Shown: positions 23,497 to 37,500 of the stretch, in pieces
How the letters are laid out: each line of letters opens with the position of its first letter
How positions within the stretch are numbered: position 1 is the stretch's first letter
Assembly: GCF_000001735.4 (NCBI RefSeq)
Contig: NC_003070.9
Coordinates: 21,561,971-21,625,970, forward strand
Direction: 5' to 3'
Source: Arabidopsis thaliana
Taxonomy: Eukaryota; Streptophyta; Magnoliopsida; Brassicales; Brassicaceae
DNA length: 64,000 bases
Program-made: the position numbers and the translations under genes
The notes under the pieces: model-generated
Seen by the model: the letters and a program-made list of their open reading frames with translations, nothing else
Databases searched by the model: none
Told to the model about the DNA's origin: nothing

Positions 23497-23619
23497 TATT
23501 TCTCCGAAATTTTGTCCGGAGAAGCGCTGTTGTGGTTCTTCCATCTTAAGCCAAGCTTGACCAACAAATTCAGTGAGCTATCCGCAATTTCTCTCAAGCA
23601 GTACTATCCATATGGATAA
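23497..23619 (+). pseudogene. Ty3/gypsy-type retrotransposon gag fragment (right copy)
   Basis: The frame reads [19 protein letters not shown] and then the same [18 protein letters not shown] segment and stop as the left copy. The SGEALLWF residues are closer to the usual gag pattern here than in the left copy (FREALLWF). Confidence 0.6.
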
Positions 23620-24065
23620 ACTCATAAAATTACTTTCGATGAAGATCTTTTAAACAAGACACAAAATAAATTTTAGATAACTCGATATTGTTCTCTCTTT
23701 AACAATCAATATAATCCCGATAATAATAAATGTTCCAAACAGAAAATAAATATAGTTATAAATTAATGCTCGGAAAGAGAACCGATTGGATTAGTTTTAG
23801 CAAGAGATTAAAAAATAGTTAAAAGAAAATTCGCTCAATGATATTGAAAGGTGATGAAGACAATATTGTATTTACGAAAGTTGTATTAGTCACGTCATTA
23901 TAATTTCTCACAATTTTAACATGTCAATTTGATTAGTATAAATAAAATATTATAAAATTACATGAAATTATTATATTGATTAAAACTACATACTTATGTG
24001 ATATATAACAAGTTTTCACATAGGAGAAACACATATATTATTTTTAAAAATTTCCCAAGTTTTAG

Positions 24066-24341
24066 TTATTTTGGTTTTTTACATAGCCACCACCATAACC
24101 CATCGCAGTAACTTCGAGGCACGATCGATTTCTCATGAGAAAACTTGTTTTCATTGCAGAGTTTTTTGCATGCATTTTCACACAAAGGAAGAGTTGCCTT
24201 TTCAGAAACTTTCATGCATTGATTTGGGACACAATGTTTAACACACACTTCCAGTGTACTCGCATATGTTGAAACCATCATCATAAATAAAACTACTATC
24301 ATCAAAACACTGCATATCTTTTTCATTGTTTGAGGCGCCAT
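24066..24341 (-). CDS. Thionin-like secreted cysteine-rich peptide, copy 3
   Basis: Single exon, 91 residues, ATG at 24341-24339 (MAPQTMKKICSVL). The signal peptide ends near VSTYAS, giving a mature peptide of about 62 residues with eight cysteines (C-x3-C-x4-C-x11-C-x3-C-x3-C plus two near the end) and a tryptophan triplet next to the last cysteine. It belongs with copies 1 and 2 to a local family; copy 2 differs mainly in the signal region. A conserved TATATAA box lies 58 bases upstream. Secreted antimicrobial-type or signalling peptide is the family-level expectation; the function here is unknown. Confidence 0.75.
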   Translation of the reverse strand: MAPQTMKKICSVLMIVVLFMMMVSTYASTLEVCVKHCVPNQCMKVSEKATLPLCENACKKLCNENKFSHEKSIVPRSYCDGLWWWLCKKPK

Positions 24342-24398
24342 TATTTGAAAATCGAGATGAGTTTGCGAGTGTTCAAACAAATTTAAGTTTATTTTGTG

Positions 24399-24405
24399 TT
24401 ATATA
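24399..24405 (-). promoter_or_regulatory. TATA box of thionin-like copy 3
   Basis: TATATAA on the minus strand, 58 bases before the ATG. Confidence 0.6.
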
Positions 24406-24585
24406 GAAAACAAATTTATAACAAAAAGATTAATGTTGATCAGTTGGCTTTCTGTATCTTTTTTTCTTTATATAGCAAAAGTAGTTTTCTCCACTTAAAA
24501 TTATTTATTTTAAGGCATGTCCGTTTGCTTTCTTTTTCAGGTTAAGAAGTTAGTTTTTTTTTATGTTATTGGTTGTCCAAAATTA

Positions 24586-25596
24586 AGCATACAGTTTGGA
24601 CTTCTCTAAAAACTGACTATAATTAAATTGACATGAACAGTCCATAGTTGTAAGACCCAAATGACAACCCTAACTGTTAGCGTCCAAACAATATATAAAT
24701 CGTCTTTCATTTCTTGTTATAACTTCTTTTTTTGGTTGTTTCGGCCATTCAACAATAACTAATTTTTATCATTCCGCATCTAAATGTCATTTTGCTTTCT
24801 TTATTTTTCTGTAACAATGATGATTGATGTGATGTTACTATTTTACTAATGTGGAAGTTTCATAAGTTTCATAAGTGGAACTGATAACTTATTCTACTGA
24901 TAACTTAATTTACTTTTTCTCGGAATGAAGTCCGATAGAGTTCCTAATGACATTTTAAAGGTTAAAAAAATGATTTTCTCTTTCCAAATCTACGAGACTT
25001 ATAATCGAAACACTCAAACCGAAGTTTTTCCAATAGAGACGTTGATTCTTTTTTGCCCAAATCAAATAGGCTATGGATTCCCATGCGAGAAAGCAAAATC
25101 TATTGTTTAATCTTTTTTAAAAAAATCGAAGATAATTGTTATTTTGAGCGCTTCAGTAAGTTCAAGGACATGGACTTGAAGCTTTTCTATTTGCAAATTT
25201 GCCGACAAGGCACACTCTATTAAGCTTTGTTGATTTTAATTTTATACTCCAATATACCTCTGTACAATATTGTCACTCTCTCTCTAATATACCTTTTTTC
25301 CTTTTCCTATTTCACCCTTGATACAAAATTTGGTCAGAATGAGTTTTTATTCCCGAAAATCTTCGTATGGTGAAGATCCACTTGAATAACCACTTTCAAA
25401 TGGAGTGGTCTCTATTGGAGATGATGGAAGTGATTCTCTTTGCTGAGATGTTGAACCTAAGGAGAAAAAAAACAAAACATTACAAAAGCCGAGTCATGAA
25501 CAGTTCTTATATGTATAAGATCTTCAGGAACAGCTATATGGCTTCCATCCTTTTGAAAGTATTTCAAGATATACGATAAGAGTTGAGGGTTGTTTT
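24586..25596. other. Intergenic DNA and SABRE 3' region
   Basis: No gene is supported. Short open frames (24925-25110 and 25367-25579, plus) lack any recognisable feature. The 150-250 bases right of the SABRE stop (below 25597) are the probable SABRE 3' untranslated region. Confidence 0.4.
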
Positions 25597-28500
25597 CTAG
25601 TCACCTCTTTGAGATCTTGGACGGAATTTTTTAGTGTGACGTCTGATGAGTCTCTTAGCTTTTGTAATAGTTAACTGCCGAGCAAAAGGAGAGAATTCAA
25701 CATCACTGTCACTCCAGTCCCCGTGGAAGTCATTCTCCGCTTCACCTCTCATAGTTCTCAAGACAAATGCTTTGGCCTTGCGTCTTTGGGTATTGAAGAG
25801 TCCTCGAATAGAAGTAACAAATCCATCACCTGCTCCATCACTTTGACGCTTAAACCATGTGACTTGTTGTTGATCAGGTTTCCCAGTTTGATCGTTGTCA
25901 CTTAGATTCAGGTCATTGTCAGTAGACTCGCGATTGTTATGTGACTTGTCTTTGAATTTCTTCCCCTGAAAATGTGAATGGATAGAGACTATATTAGCTT
26001 GCTTATCTTGTCCTCATAACCTAAACATCATTTTATTCTACAAGCATCATGTTTCAGAAGAGTGGATTCATAAAGACTATTCACGCATGATATTTCTCAC
26101 CTGCATTCCAGTAACTGACTTCAATACTCCCCAGATTATGTGCTTCTTAACACGGGAAAAAAGCCTTCTCCAAGTCCCGGTAAACTCAACACGATGAAAT
26201 GTATCCATCAACAATTTGAGGTCATTTACAACAAATCTTGAGCCCTCATAAGTAACTAGAAGCTCCACCTGAAATGAAAATGATGTAAAACGATTAAGGT
26301 AAATCAATATCTGAGATTTAATTTAGAGTAGTTGTAGAAACTAGCTTACTTACCTGACTAATTTTAATGTTGTGAAACTCCATCATCTTTCTAGGCCTAG
26401 ACTTCTTCTCCTCGTGTGATTTTCCAGCCTTCTTTTCTTCATGAGAAGAGCGGCCAGACTTGACAGGTTTGATCTCTTTGACCTTCTGTTTAGAGAAATC
26501 CTCCTGTTGTTCAATAGAAGATGACACGTTGCAAGAGTGAGCTTGTAGAACAAGTTCATTAGCTATGGGTTCTGCCACATTTTCTTCCCTATCGAAAGAA
26601 GATGTTCTTCTCAACTCCTGAGCTGACGCACCAGTGCTAGACCTGAGGCATATAACATTTGATTTCTGCAAAGGGAATGCAAGTAAGATCAGAAAACGAG
26701 TAACAGAAAATTGATTTAAAACTTTGAAGTGCAGATAAAGGTGAACGCCTACTTGTACAGAGTCATCATTGCTTTGTGACTGCACTGCGGCAGAAGCAGA
26801 GAGAGCTGAAGAACTCATTCGAGATGCTTCAACATCTTTAATGGCGTGTCCAGAAGATTCATGACCTACCAACCCTTTCTTTACACGTTTTGAACCGGCT
26901 GTTGTCGAAATTTTCCAAACTTCCTGCAGAGACAAGGAACCAATATAAACTTTAATTTATCGGATTTTCATCCAAATGCTAAGTTGTGATGTGATTTGTG
27001 ACCTGTCGACTTTGTGAATCCTGCTCTTCTTCTGGGAAGAAATACTCCCACATCATTCTGTACATCGTTTCTGTTAAATGAATTCTTAGAGGATAAATCT
27101 CCACCTACAAGTTTTGCAGTAATTATCAGACAAATTTTACACAAACACAGAAAGCAAAGAGAGTTCAGTTAAAAGATGTAAAATAGTCCACAAATAATTG
27201 AGTCAATTATTAATTATAGTGGTTACGTTTATGAATTCAGTAACGAAAAATTGAAGAGAAAAAGAAAGAAGAAAGATACTTACATGAAAAAGCTCAAGGG
27301 GATAGTGTGCATCTTTTGGCGCTCCCTGCTTTGCATCCACACGTAGCATGACTTTCCTGTAAACAAAGTTATAGATCACTTTTAATGAAACTGACTTTAT
27401 CGGAACTGACACAAAGTTTAAGTGCATCAAATAGAAAGAGGAAGCACACACCCAAAATCAGAACCAGCATCAAATAATGATGACAAAGTAACGATGATTT
27501 ACATCACACATTCACACTACATAGGATACTTTCTATTAACAATTTAGGATGAAAATCCACAACGATGTGCATTTCCCAGGAGAATTCTTGGATAAGATGA
27601 TATGTCACTTTTTAACGAAATGAACCAATATCACAGAAAGGAAGTCACTTAACACAACGTGACAAGATGACTCTTATGACGACTTAAAGACAGAACAAGA
27701 CCAGATCATGTACTAAGAAACCATCATCTAGGATTAAAATGTCAATCATGTAATATGGAAAATATACAAGTACATTAAATAAGCATGTAAGGAAAACGTA
27801 CTTTCCCCATTCAGGTGGAGGATTCCACGCTGATAAAAGCATATCTGACTTTGCATTTGGCAGACAGTTCCTAACAACAAAGTACTTGGTGGTGAATCGA
27901 GCAACACCAATGTCTTTGTAGTCCCGATCAAAGTCATAAATCTGCGTGTATAAATCCAATTAAATATGTATTGCCTTTTAATTTAAACAGGCAATAGACC
28001 AAGTCAGTCATTAATTAAGTAGACCATGGAAAATTTGTAAGCAAATTGCTACGCAAGTTACGCTCATCATTCCATAGGACTAATCAGTATATGAATAAGA
28101 AAATGTGATTATGTGATGCTACGACTCTAACGGCACTGGACTAAGAATATACAGAATGTTTATACTTACCATGTCATTTATCTCTGCCTCAGCAAAGGAT
28201 TTACCATCTACAAGCATGCTCCAAACAACTTTATTAATTTGTAACGAAATACACATAGCATATGATGGGCTTTTGTTCTTCTCCTTCTCCATTATTCGCA
28301 GTTGTGCAGCCTTCTGCAACGCCATTCTTAAAGATGCAGAAGCCGCCTTTCTAGACTTTTGTGCATATGTGAGCTCTTTCTTTAATCCTTGTACCTTAAA
28401 CAGACCAGCAAAAATTGCAACATAAACTTATATATTGTCACCACAAAATAAATTCACAGAAACACTTTCAAGAATAAAACAGAAGCCAAACAGAAGGCTG

Positions 28501-31500
28501 ATGCTTAGGGAGAACAGAAATCTCTAACTGAATAGCTGCATGCCCAGCGCCCATTAGTTAATGAAACAAGTTGAATCAATAACGAAAGAGTCATAAAAGT
28601 AACGTTTATACCATCAAAGAACTAAAGTTTGAATGCCGTCTCTTCCTTTTGATTCAATTGGGTGTGAGTGGGTGGCGATGTGAAAGATTAATGGCTAATT
28701 TAGAGGTTAGCTACTTTTACTTCACACTATCATCATAATTTAGCATCTAAACATACTTCTTTCTGTAGAGTCTTACCAGTATGGATCTTCTGGTACTAAT
28801 CATCCACAATTCACCTTCCCTTTCGATATGTGTGTCGTCCATGTTGTCCGAACAAGGAGACAATTTCCTAATATCATCAAGAAGCAACTTTCGCTCCCGC
28901 TCTTTCTCTTCAAGGTTGATTTTTGCAAGTTCCACTTCTTCAACTCCATACGGAACTACCTCATCAGCCTCCTCTTCAACATCTTCATCTTCCGTGGGAC
29001 ATTGGAGACTACTTTTCCGAGGCCTGGATCATAAAAGGATCTCCTCAATGCTAGAAAATGTTCAAAAATAGACAGAGAGAAAAATGTATTTGAAGATTAA
29101 CCCTAATCATCAGCGAACTGCACTGACATGGATTCTAAACATCAGTGACATGGATTCAAAAAATTACTTATGTTTATTTCAAGCTGATTACAGCAAGACG
29201 CAAAAGAAAATGGACAAAATTGGCATGAAAAGTGTGGGTTACCCTTTTAACTTTATTCAGGTTTTAATACTTACTTTGGAAGCCTTGCAAAGAGAAGGTT
29301 GGTCAACACATCCAGCATAACTTGGAATTGTCGAGATGTCATTGTAGCTATTATATTGTGCGAATTGAAAGTAAGCTCTTTTAGTGGTTTCACCTACAAA
29401 TGCATAAATGAGACTTCAGCTGTTAGAAAAAATAAGAATTAGGTTATTTCTCTAGAAAGACCTTGAAACGAAAGAAACCTATAATGTTAGTTACATAAGG
29501 TATCAATTACATGTGTACATCAACTGAATTACTCCTAACAGGCGAAATTTATTGGTTCACAGAAACCTACTAGTTTATACAGAGAAAATTTTCTATCAAT
29601 GAATGTGAAGTTGGATTGTTACACATGACAAAAAAAGAACATGACGTCCAAATTAATTGCACACCACTTCAAAGAGTTTAAAACTTATATCAACTCCCAG
29701 AATTTAGGGCTATATTATCATGAAAAAACGTAGATACAGAACACCACTTCAAAGAGTTCAAAACTTATATCAACTCCCAGAATTTAGTGCTATATTATCA
29801 TGAAAAAACGTAGATACAGAACACGTCTTTTAACTAGGTTGCATCTGCTCGCATGAGCCAATGCAGAAAACATATGTTTCAGAATTTCGTCACTATAGTT
29901 GCAGTGTCAACGAGCAACTATAGCTTTTCAACAATGCCCAAGAAATAGACGAAACATGTCTCTGTAGACACTCCCCTTGTATTTCAAATTTAATAAAGTT
30001 GAATAGTAACTCATAAACAAAATGTCAAGTATAACTTTTATTATCGGGATTGTGTGACCTGAATTTTTTTTAACTATATCTAGTATTTACCAATCTAATT
30101 TGTAGCCTTTTCAAGGGAAGAAAATTAATCATAGTAGAAGCCCAGGCCATAGTTATATATACAACAGAGATTTTTCTATGCCTACTTTTGGATGAAAATG
30201 GTGTTTTGTGCATTGGCTCATGCGAGCAGATGCAGAAGGAAATGGTGTTACCTTTAGATCAGGAGTTCCACCTTTGTGTCTAGTATACCGAAAATACATG
30301 TCACAAGGCATGAAAACTCTTTCAAGTAGAGCCCCAGTACGCTTCACTTTTGGGGAGTTTCTGCGAATTTTTGGGAGCCACTGCAATCCAGCACCTGGGT
30401 CAACATCAGTGGGAGCAACATGGGCTTGCACATGCTCTAACATTACCGAAACTTCCATCCGTGTCCATGTCATTTCAGGACTACATTCTGGAATTTTAAC
30501 ACTTCCAGTGCCAAGAGCCTGCTCAATCACTTCCACACCAACACGCATAATGGAATGAAACGATCGTGCTAGGACACGACCGCTAACAGCAGCAAGCAGA
30601 AAGCGACCCTGGTATTGATCAAAGAGAGGTTTATTAACCAGTCAGAAAAATCTTTTCTACACCAAAGACAATAACAAAAATAATTCTGTTGGTTAATAAT
30701 ATCATCATGCAGCTCGAATATATATTTTTTTAATAGTAAGAGATTCCAGTAATATATTTTTTTCTGCTCGAATTCTTTTCTACACCTAAATGATATATTT
30801 TTTTCTGCACACTGCTTGAATATATGACTAGTCTAAAGTTTGAATGCAAGTAAGGTAAACTTATTCAGCCAAGACTTATAGTGTTACCACGCTCTAAAAT
30901 AAGTAATAGGTGTTAAACGTGCATTCTTACGCGGCAATAATTACTTACATTAGCTTCTTCTGAGTGAAGATTAAACTGTGGCTCAATGACATTCACCATG
31001 AAGTGACGAGTCCCTTCTTCCTCAGATTCAATGGTCTCAACTGTACCTGGTTTATACATCCAGGTCAAAAGTTAAAGTACATGATGCATTGAGATTATAT
31101 TAGCAAGGTCTCTGCCACTCTCGTAGTTGCTATATTCGTTCTAGATTTCTATTAATAGTAAGAGATTCCAGTAACTTAATAAAGTTTGAGTAAGATGAAA
31201 ATAAATCACAAACAGACATTGACCGAAATCAAGACATACCAATGTCATCTGATTTCTCAATTTTTATTGAGTGTGACGGTGATGAAGGGAGGTTTCTTCC
31301 AGGGCTTGCAGAAGATCTCGACATTTCTCCTTGATGCGTTTCTGGACAAGATTCCTTTTGGTTTTCTTCATGAATCTTCCTCTGAGTATACTGACGAGAA
31401 GGAGAAGGTTTAGGAGGTTCAAATGCTTTTGATATTCCACCAACAAAAGACCAAACAGCATCCCTGTTCTCTATCGTCCACAGGAGTTTGAGGCCGTAAA

Positions 31501-34500
31501 CAAAGACCCGCTGACAGTTGTCAGCAATAACAACATTGTACCCGTCATCATCACTAGGATCTGATCGTATGTGTTCATCACTCTCACTTCCATTCTCAAA
31601 CTCAGACCGTACATATGTCATCTCAAGATTTCTTCTTCCAGCCTCTTGCCATGCCAATAGTCTTTCAGGATCTGCTTTTGGGGCCTGCCTTCTGATGGTA
31701 AAATAATCAGAAGACAATAGAAACCCTTCATCGCGATGCTTTTCATACCTTTTATGGTCCTTCCCAGATGGTACTCTGTCTATCAAAGCATCCTGAGTAC
31801 TTTTCCTCAAAACCTGAACACTTCCTGGAATGCAAGGATGCTCATCTTTGTTAATAAAAGCTTTGGGTACATGAAGGTCAAGACCCTGATATACAAGGTC
31901 AAGTGCATCCCGCTTGCATTCAAATGTATACTTTTGCTTCCCGCGACTATAGCATAACTCGTATTTTAGCTTTGCCATGTTAAAGGTCAGTCCTTTAGCA
32001 GGGTCATCAGAGTCCCAAGGCATGTACTTTATCAGGGAAGGAGTGGCATCTACACGGAGCATAAATTCTGTCATCACTTTATCTAGGGATAAGTTTCCTG
32101 ATCTTGCAGCTCTGGGGACGCCAAACCTAGGCCATCTGGAGAAAGAACGCAACTTATGAGGAGGATAGTAATTCAGACCCCAAAACTTAAGTATCCATGC
32201 CAAATCATGAGCTCCAAGATTCATAGTTGGGGATGCAAGAGGAATGCTGTCAGGCTTGTCTTGCGAACTGTAGACAGTTCCAACATCTGTTGGATGCTCA
32301 GTACTTGAGGGAGACTGATGGAATTTTTCGGGTCTAAGGGAGAAATTCCACCGAAGCGAGAGTGATGTTGATCTGAACGGATCAAAGACCTTCTCACGAG
32401 GCTTTCCTTCAGCTGGAAATGCATAGAGATAATGATTCAAAGAATTCCCAGATTCGCAATCCCAGTCCATTGTAACTTCAAGATTAAAATCTGGGGCTTC
32501 AATAAATGCAGCTCCGGAAGCGCGGACTGGAACTTTTAAGGAGTGTCGACTAATCAAACTCTCTAGACTGCTCAATTTAATCTTAAAGTCTTTAGCACTG
32601 ACAAATACACGACCATCTGACTGCTTAAGTTCAATAGGACCAGACACTATTTGAAGTTGGTCAAGACTCTCATATGGATCAGTTGTAGCAAGAACAGACC
32701 ACTTTGATTCAGAAAAAGATAAAGTGATATTGCCATGGACGTAGTTTCTCATATCATCCCACCAAGGTAAGCTTCGTTCTTTTTTAATGACTTGTACCAT
32801 ATCTGGATTCCTATGACTTAGATTAGCTCTACGAAGAGCCACTGTAAAGGCATAGCTAATGTCTGCAAAAGCTGGTTCATATCCAACCCCAAATGAAACT
32901 TCTCCTTGTTCAAAGTGTATACGCAAATCTGAGTAGGTCTTCAACGGCGGAGTTGTGCCACTGGCTGACCGGAACATTTTCACTTTTCTCCATCTGCCTA
33001 CAAAGACGTCTTGGGAAATTTGTGGTTGGAAACATGTTGCCTAGTTTAAGAAAACAGTAACAAGCAGTCAAATAATCATTTAATTGAGATCAACATGCTT
33101 GAATTAGAGAACAGGAGAGATTATTGATTTACACCCTACCACAGATGGCATGGAAAAGAAAAACAAGAAAATAACAATACCTGCTGAGCCAGTACAATAC
33201 GACCTTCACATTTGCCAGAAGTGCCAGAGAGGAGAGGAAGTGTATAATTTCTTAACTGGACTACCAAGCTTCCAGTATTCAAGTAAACATTGCTTCCATA
33301 TAACCGAGAAAAGGGTATGTCGTTTTCTTCACAAATAGGATCAAGCTTCTTCAGGACTTCTATCAAACCAGCATCACCACCATGAACTGCCGTCAAGCTT
33401 AAATCAAAATCTGTAGCACAAACAGAAAGAAGAGAAGTTCTAGCAGCACTAGGCTTAAAACCTGCCTGGAATCCCTCCCTACAGGCACCTGAACCCTCTG
33501 AGGGAGCTAAACCCTGGCATGCCTGATAATATGATTGAAACGACCGTTTATGAATTTCTTCCTTCACTTTGTTAATAGCTACAGGATCCTCAACATCAAT
33601 TTCAACCCCATCAAAAAACATCTTTCTCTCATCTAATACAGCACTTGTTTCTGCCCCTTTAGGAGACTGACCAGCTTTGTGAATCAAATCTTCAAGGAAT
33701 TTCAATCTGACAGCCAACTCGCAGGCTTCTTTCTTCACCAGCTGATAGTGTTCATCAAGCCAGCCCTGAATTGGTTCTTCCTCAATATCTGCGGTTAGTC
33801 TGCGTATGCAAAATTTTATGCGGCCAAATTTTGGACTAGATTTCTTAGGCTTTGAGCTTTCTCTCTTTCCTGATAAAATATGTTTTCCCTTTGCTACAGA
33901 TATAAGTTTCAAGCCTCGCAACATCTCTTCTATTGAATCATCTATGGCACGCAACTGCAGTTTGTATGGCATACAAATATGCACGTCAAGTCCTTGTACT
34001 ACCCAGTCCCAAGGACCATCTGTCATTACAGGGACTGCATCAGACAAATTCGTAGCAGTAGGGATTCTTGATACTTGCATTCTTGTAGTTTTAAACACTC
34101 GAGATCCATTAAAAGCAAGCATAAGTCCCTCAAGAAGCACTCCTATACAGGCATTCTCAGAAAAAATTGATTGAGCCTCCAACTTAACCTCCACCCCATC
34201 TCCTACTTCAGCTGAAATAGTCAACGTTTCCACATCAATAGCAAACATAGATTCCTTTTTCTTCTGCTTGTTAACAGAATTGGATTGATTTATTTTTTCA
34301 CTCGGGCCACCATCTTTCACACTAGAGATGCCTTTATTGCACCCGCTTTCAGGTTCTTTATGCCTTTGTGCATACACCAGGGATCTCAAACGTAAAAACA
34401 GTTCATAAAAAGATAGATGGACGTCAGGTTCCCAACCCAGCGAAATATGAGTAGCACTGAAGAGAGAACAGACATCAATTTCATTAAGACCACCGGATCG

Positions 34501-37500
34501 ACGTACAAGCTTAGCATTGTGCATATCAAACAATATGACATTCGAACAAGGCGTATGTTCTTCCAGATACTCCTGGTAGATGGATTTTGCCCTTCCAAGT
34601 TCCATTTGAGTTGAGAGTTTATCCTTGTTGAGACAAAAGCTAAACTGTGATATTTCAAGAGAGACTGAGTACTTCAGTCTTTTACAAGCTTCAGGAGCAG
34701 TGGACAGAATGCTCGCAGTGCGTGGTGTGCCGTCAGCCAGTGAACTAAATGAAACCCGACCACCTTGTGATCCATAATTGACAGATTTAGGATCGTCAAT
34801 AACTGTATTATCCAATCCTGTATCATCACAGAAATTTACACAGCAACGTTCGAGATTGATGTTCACAAGCCTAGTTCCTTTCCCGGATCCCTTGGATGGT
34901 TGCACACTAACAGTCTTATTCATCTTTTTCCCAGTAACAGATAATGTCTTAAATAGAGCTTTGAAGGACAGAGCATTGATTATGAGAGATTGAACGCGCT
35001 TGAAAGAAAAATAGATACCCATTCCAGTCACATCTACTGAGAGTACCAATTTACTTCTGAAACCAACCTCGTCAGATGATGTCCTATCTCTTCTTCCCCA
35101 ATCCAAGCTAACCTTTGCTATATGCATCAACGAACCAGAGTTTGGCTCTATTCCGAAAAGGTGTTCTCTAAAGCATTCTTGGTACTCATCTGCCAAATGC
35201 AGATTCAGTTCACCAAGTTCAACATGAACTGCTGTGCCCAGACTCGAAACGTTATTTGCAAACACATGTGATGACTGTGAACAAAACTGCATATATTACA
35301 CCAAGCAAAAAAAAGAGTGTTTAACATCCTAGTAAAACCAATTCATATGTTGCCAGCAAAATAAAGAACTAAACAATCATGATGTGAAAAGTTTTTGGCC
35401 CTATCTCACAACTACAGATTAAGTTCTGTTAATATATAAAGACTAATTTAGACAAAACTAAATCAGATATTATCTAGTACAAGATACAAATAATGAGATG
35501 TACAGCACGATAGCTTTGATTCATGTTCAAACCTTACAGATATACATGGATAACATTACTTACATGATACAGCGGGATATCTTCAGTACCATACAGCATC
35601 ACCGTCATCTCCGGGGCTGAAACTGTGCCTGTCCACATGATGGCCTTCATATCAGCAGCTTTTGTTTTCTCGAGATTGTGAGTTTTTTCTTGAAGCACCA
35701 GTTTTTTCTTTTTTAAGAAATGAAGGCGCAACCATGGCTGTAGCCTAGAAATGAATAGATTGCATCTGGTACCTCCTAGCTTTATATCAACTTCAGCTCT
35801 GATAGGCAGAACAGGCTGAAAATAGAAGGTAACCATCAGTATATAACAACATACACAAACATGGTCTAAACAGTATAACTCAAACTAATGCACACCAGCA
35901 TAACATACTGTCCGCTCTACATAAATGCATATAATACAAGATCGAGGTACTTCTCCTTTCTGGTGATAGGAAAGAGATTGTCAAGTGTCTTAATTAGATC
36001 GATCAATATATTGGGAACTGAAAGATTCCATGATCTCCTAGGAAAATCGAAAAGTAAAACTACAAACAGAAATCCAAGTATCAGAGCTTACTTATCTATA
36101 TTGAAATCCACTCTGGATTATATATAAAACAAATCACATATCTGAAGCTCAAAACTGAAAACACTTATCTACGTTATGAAGGATAGGGAAGTACCCCAAA
36201 TAGGTATGAAAAGAAACTATCAGGAATAAAATGTACAAGCTGATATAGCATATAACACAGAAATGCAAATCTGCTAATGAGTTGGACGGATCAACTCTCA
36301 ATTCAAAAACATGTGTACTTCAAATGTATCCTGCAACAGTTCCAGCATCGGTTCTGAAAATTAATTCTGGAGCTACTAAAAACCTAATCTGCAATGAACT
36401 CTCATACTGTCGCGCTGGTATACTTTTGTAACAGTGATATAAAAGCCAGACAATTATGAAAGAAAGGACGAACAACACTGCATTGCAGGAAACATGTCAA
36501 TCGAAATTCAGTTGTAAAGATACAAATCAATAGGCCTAACTTTTAAAAGCCAGAGCATTGAGTCAAAAGCAAAGAACCGTGAAAAACTGAAATATATAAT
36601 GTCATCGCTTTCAAACCTGAACTGGGATGTAGATAAAAGAGACCACATCAACTTTCATGATCTCTAAAATAGAGGAGTCAGCTTCTCTAAAAACCTGCAA
36701 AGAAACACGAGAGCATAGTGTCAGTGGAACAACACTAAATAATAAAATTTGGAAATAAACAAAAACTGAAAGAACTACCATCACAAGGCCATACATGAAT
36801 CTCACTGAGTTCCATCTGAACATCAAGACGTGTACTCTCCCCTGTGTCTTCAAAAGATTTTGATTTAACACTCCTCAGTTGAATTCCTGTAATGTTGTTC
36901 TCAGCAAGAAGATCATGTTCTCGATTTACACATCTGACATCCAGTTTGGGTAAACTGAAGGAAACCTGCTTGATATGACCAAACTATCAGTAGACGTTGG
37001 ATGAATTCTTCTGATTACACATCATATAAACAGAGGACACTGAAACGTAACAACGCAGTGATAATGCAAACAGAAATCATCGCTAGCCTACAAATGAGGG
37101 CTCACATTTTGATAGTTATGTATATAGGATTCAAAAAAATTTAGAAAATTCACTACAACATAATTCAAGATAATCATAAGAACCAACTTTAACTGAAATC
37201 TAGAAAACCTGCTATGCATATTGCTAAATCTAAAGAACCATAGGGAAAATTATACAGCTATCATTGGAAAGGCGGAAAAAAGGCCACTGCGGAATAAACC
37301 AAAGGTCTGTATGGCCTAATCTATGCCAAAACTATCAATTATTGGAATGTAGAGATAAAACAATTTCAATGGTACTCCACAGAAACAGATGCGTTTGAGC
37401 AGAGGATTCTCTAAAAGGATAGCATCTAGGCTGATGGTATTACACAAGAATGTACTAAAATGTTAGAAGTTCAGTAGAATTTCTCTAAGTAAATTATTGA

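Larger units (their letters stand above)
23403..24585. repeat. Direct duplication, right unit
   Basis: Partner of 21631-22815. After 24585 the two copies diverge: this one continues with AAAATTAAGCATACAG, the left one with AACAATCTATTG. Confidence 0.85.

Noticed and set aside
30208..30558. Long plus-strand frame inside SABRE
   Set aside because: It is the shadow of SABRE exon 30608-30252. The minus strand has the conserved protein with proper splice sites.
33806..34174. 122-codon plus-strand frame
   Set aside because: Shadow of the 702-codon SABRE exon on the other strand.
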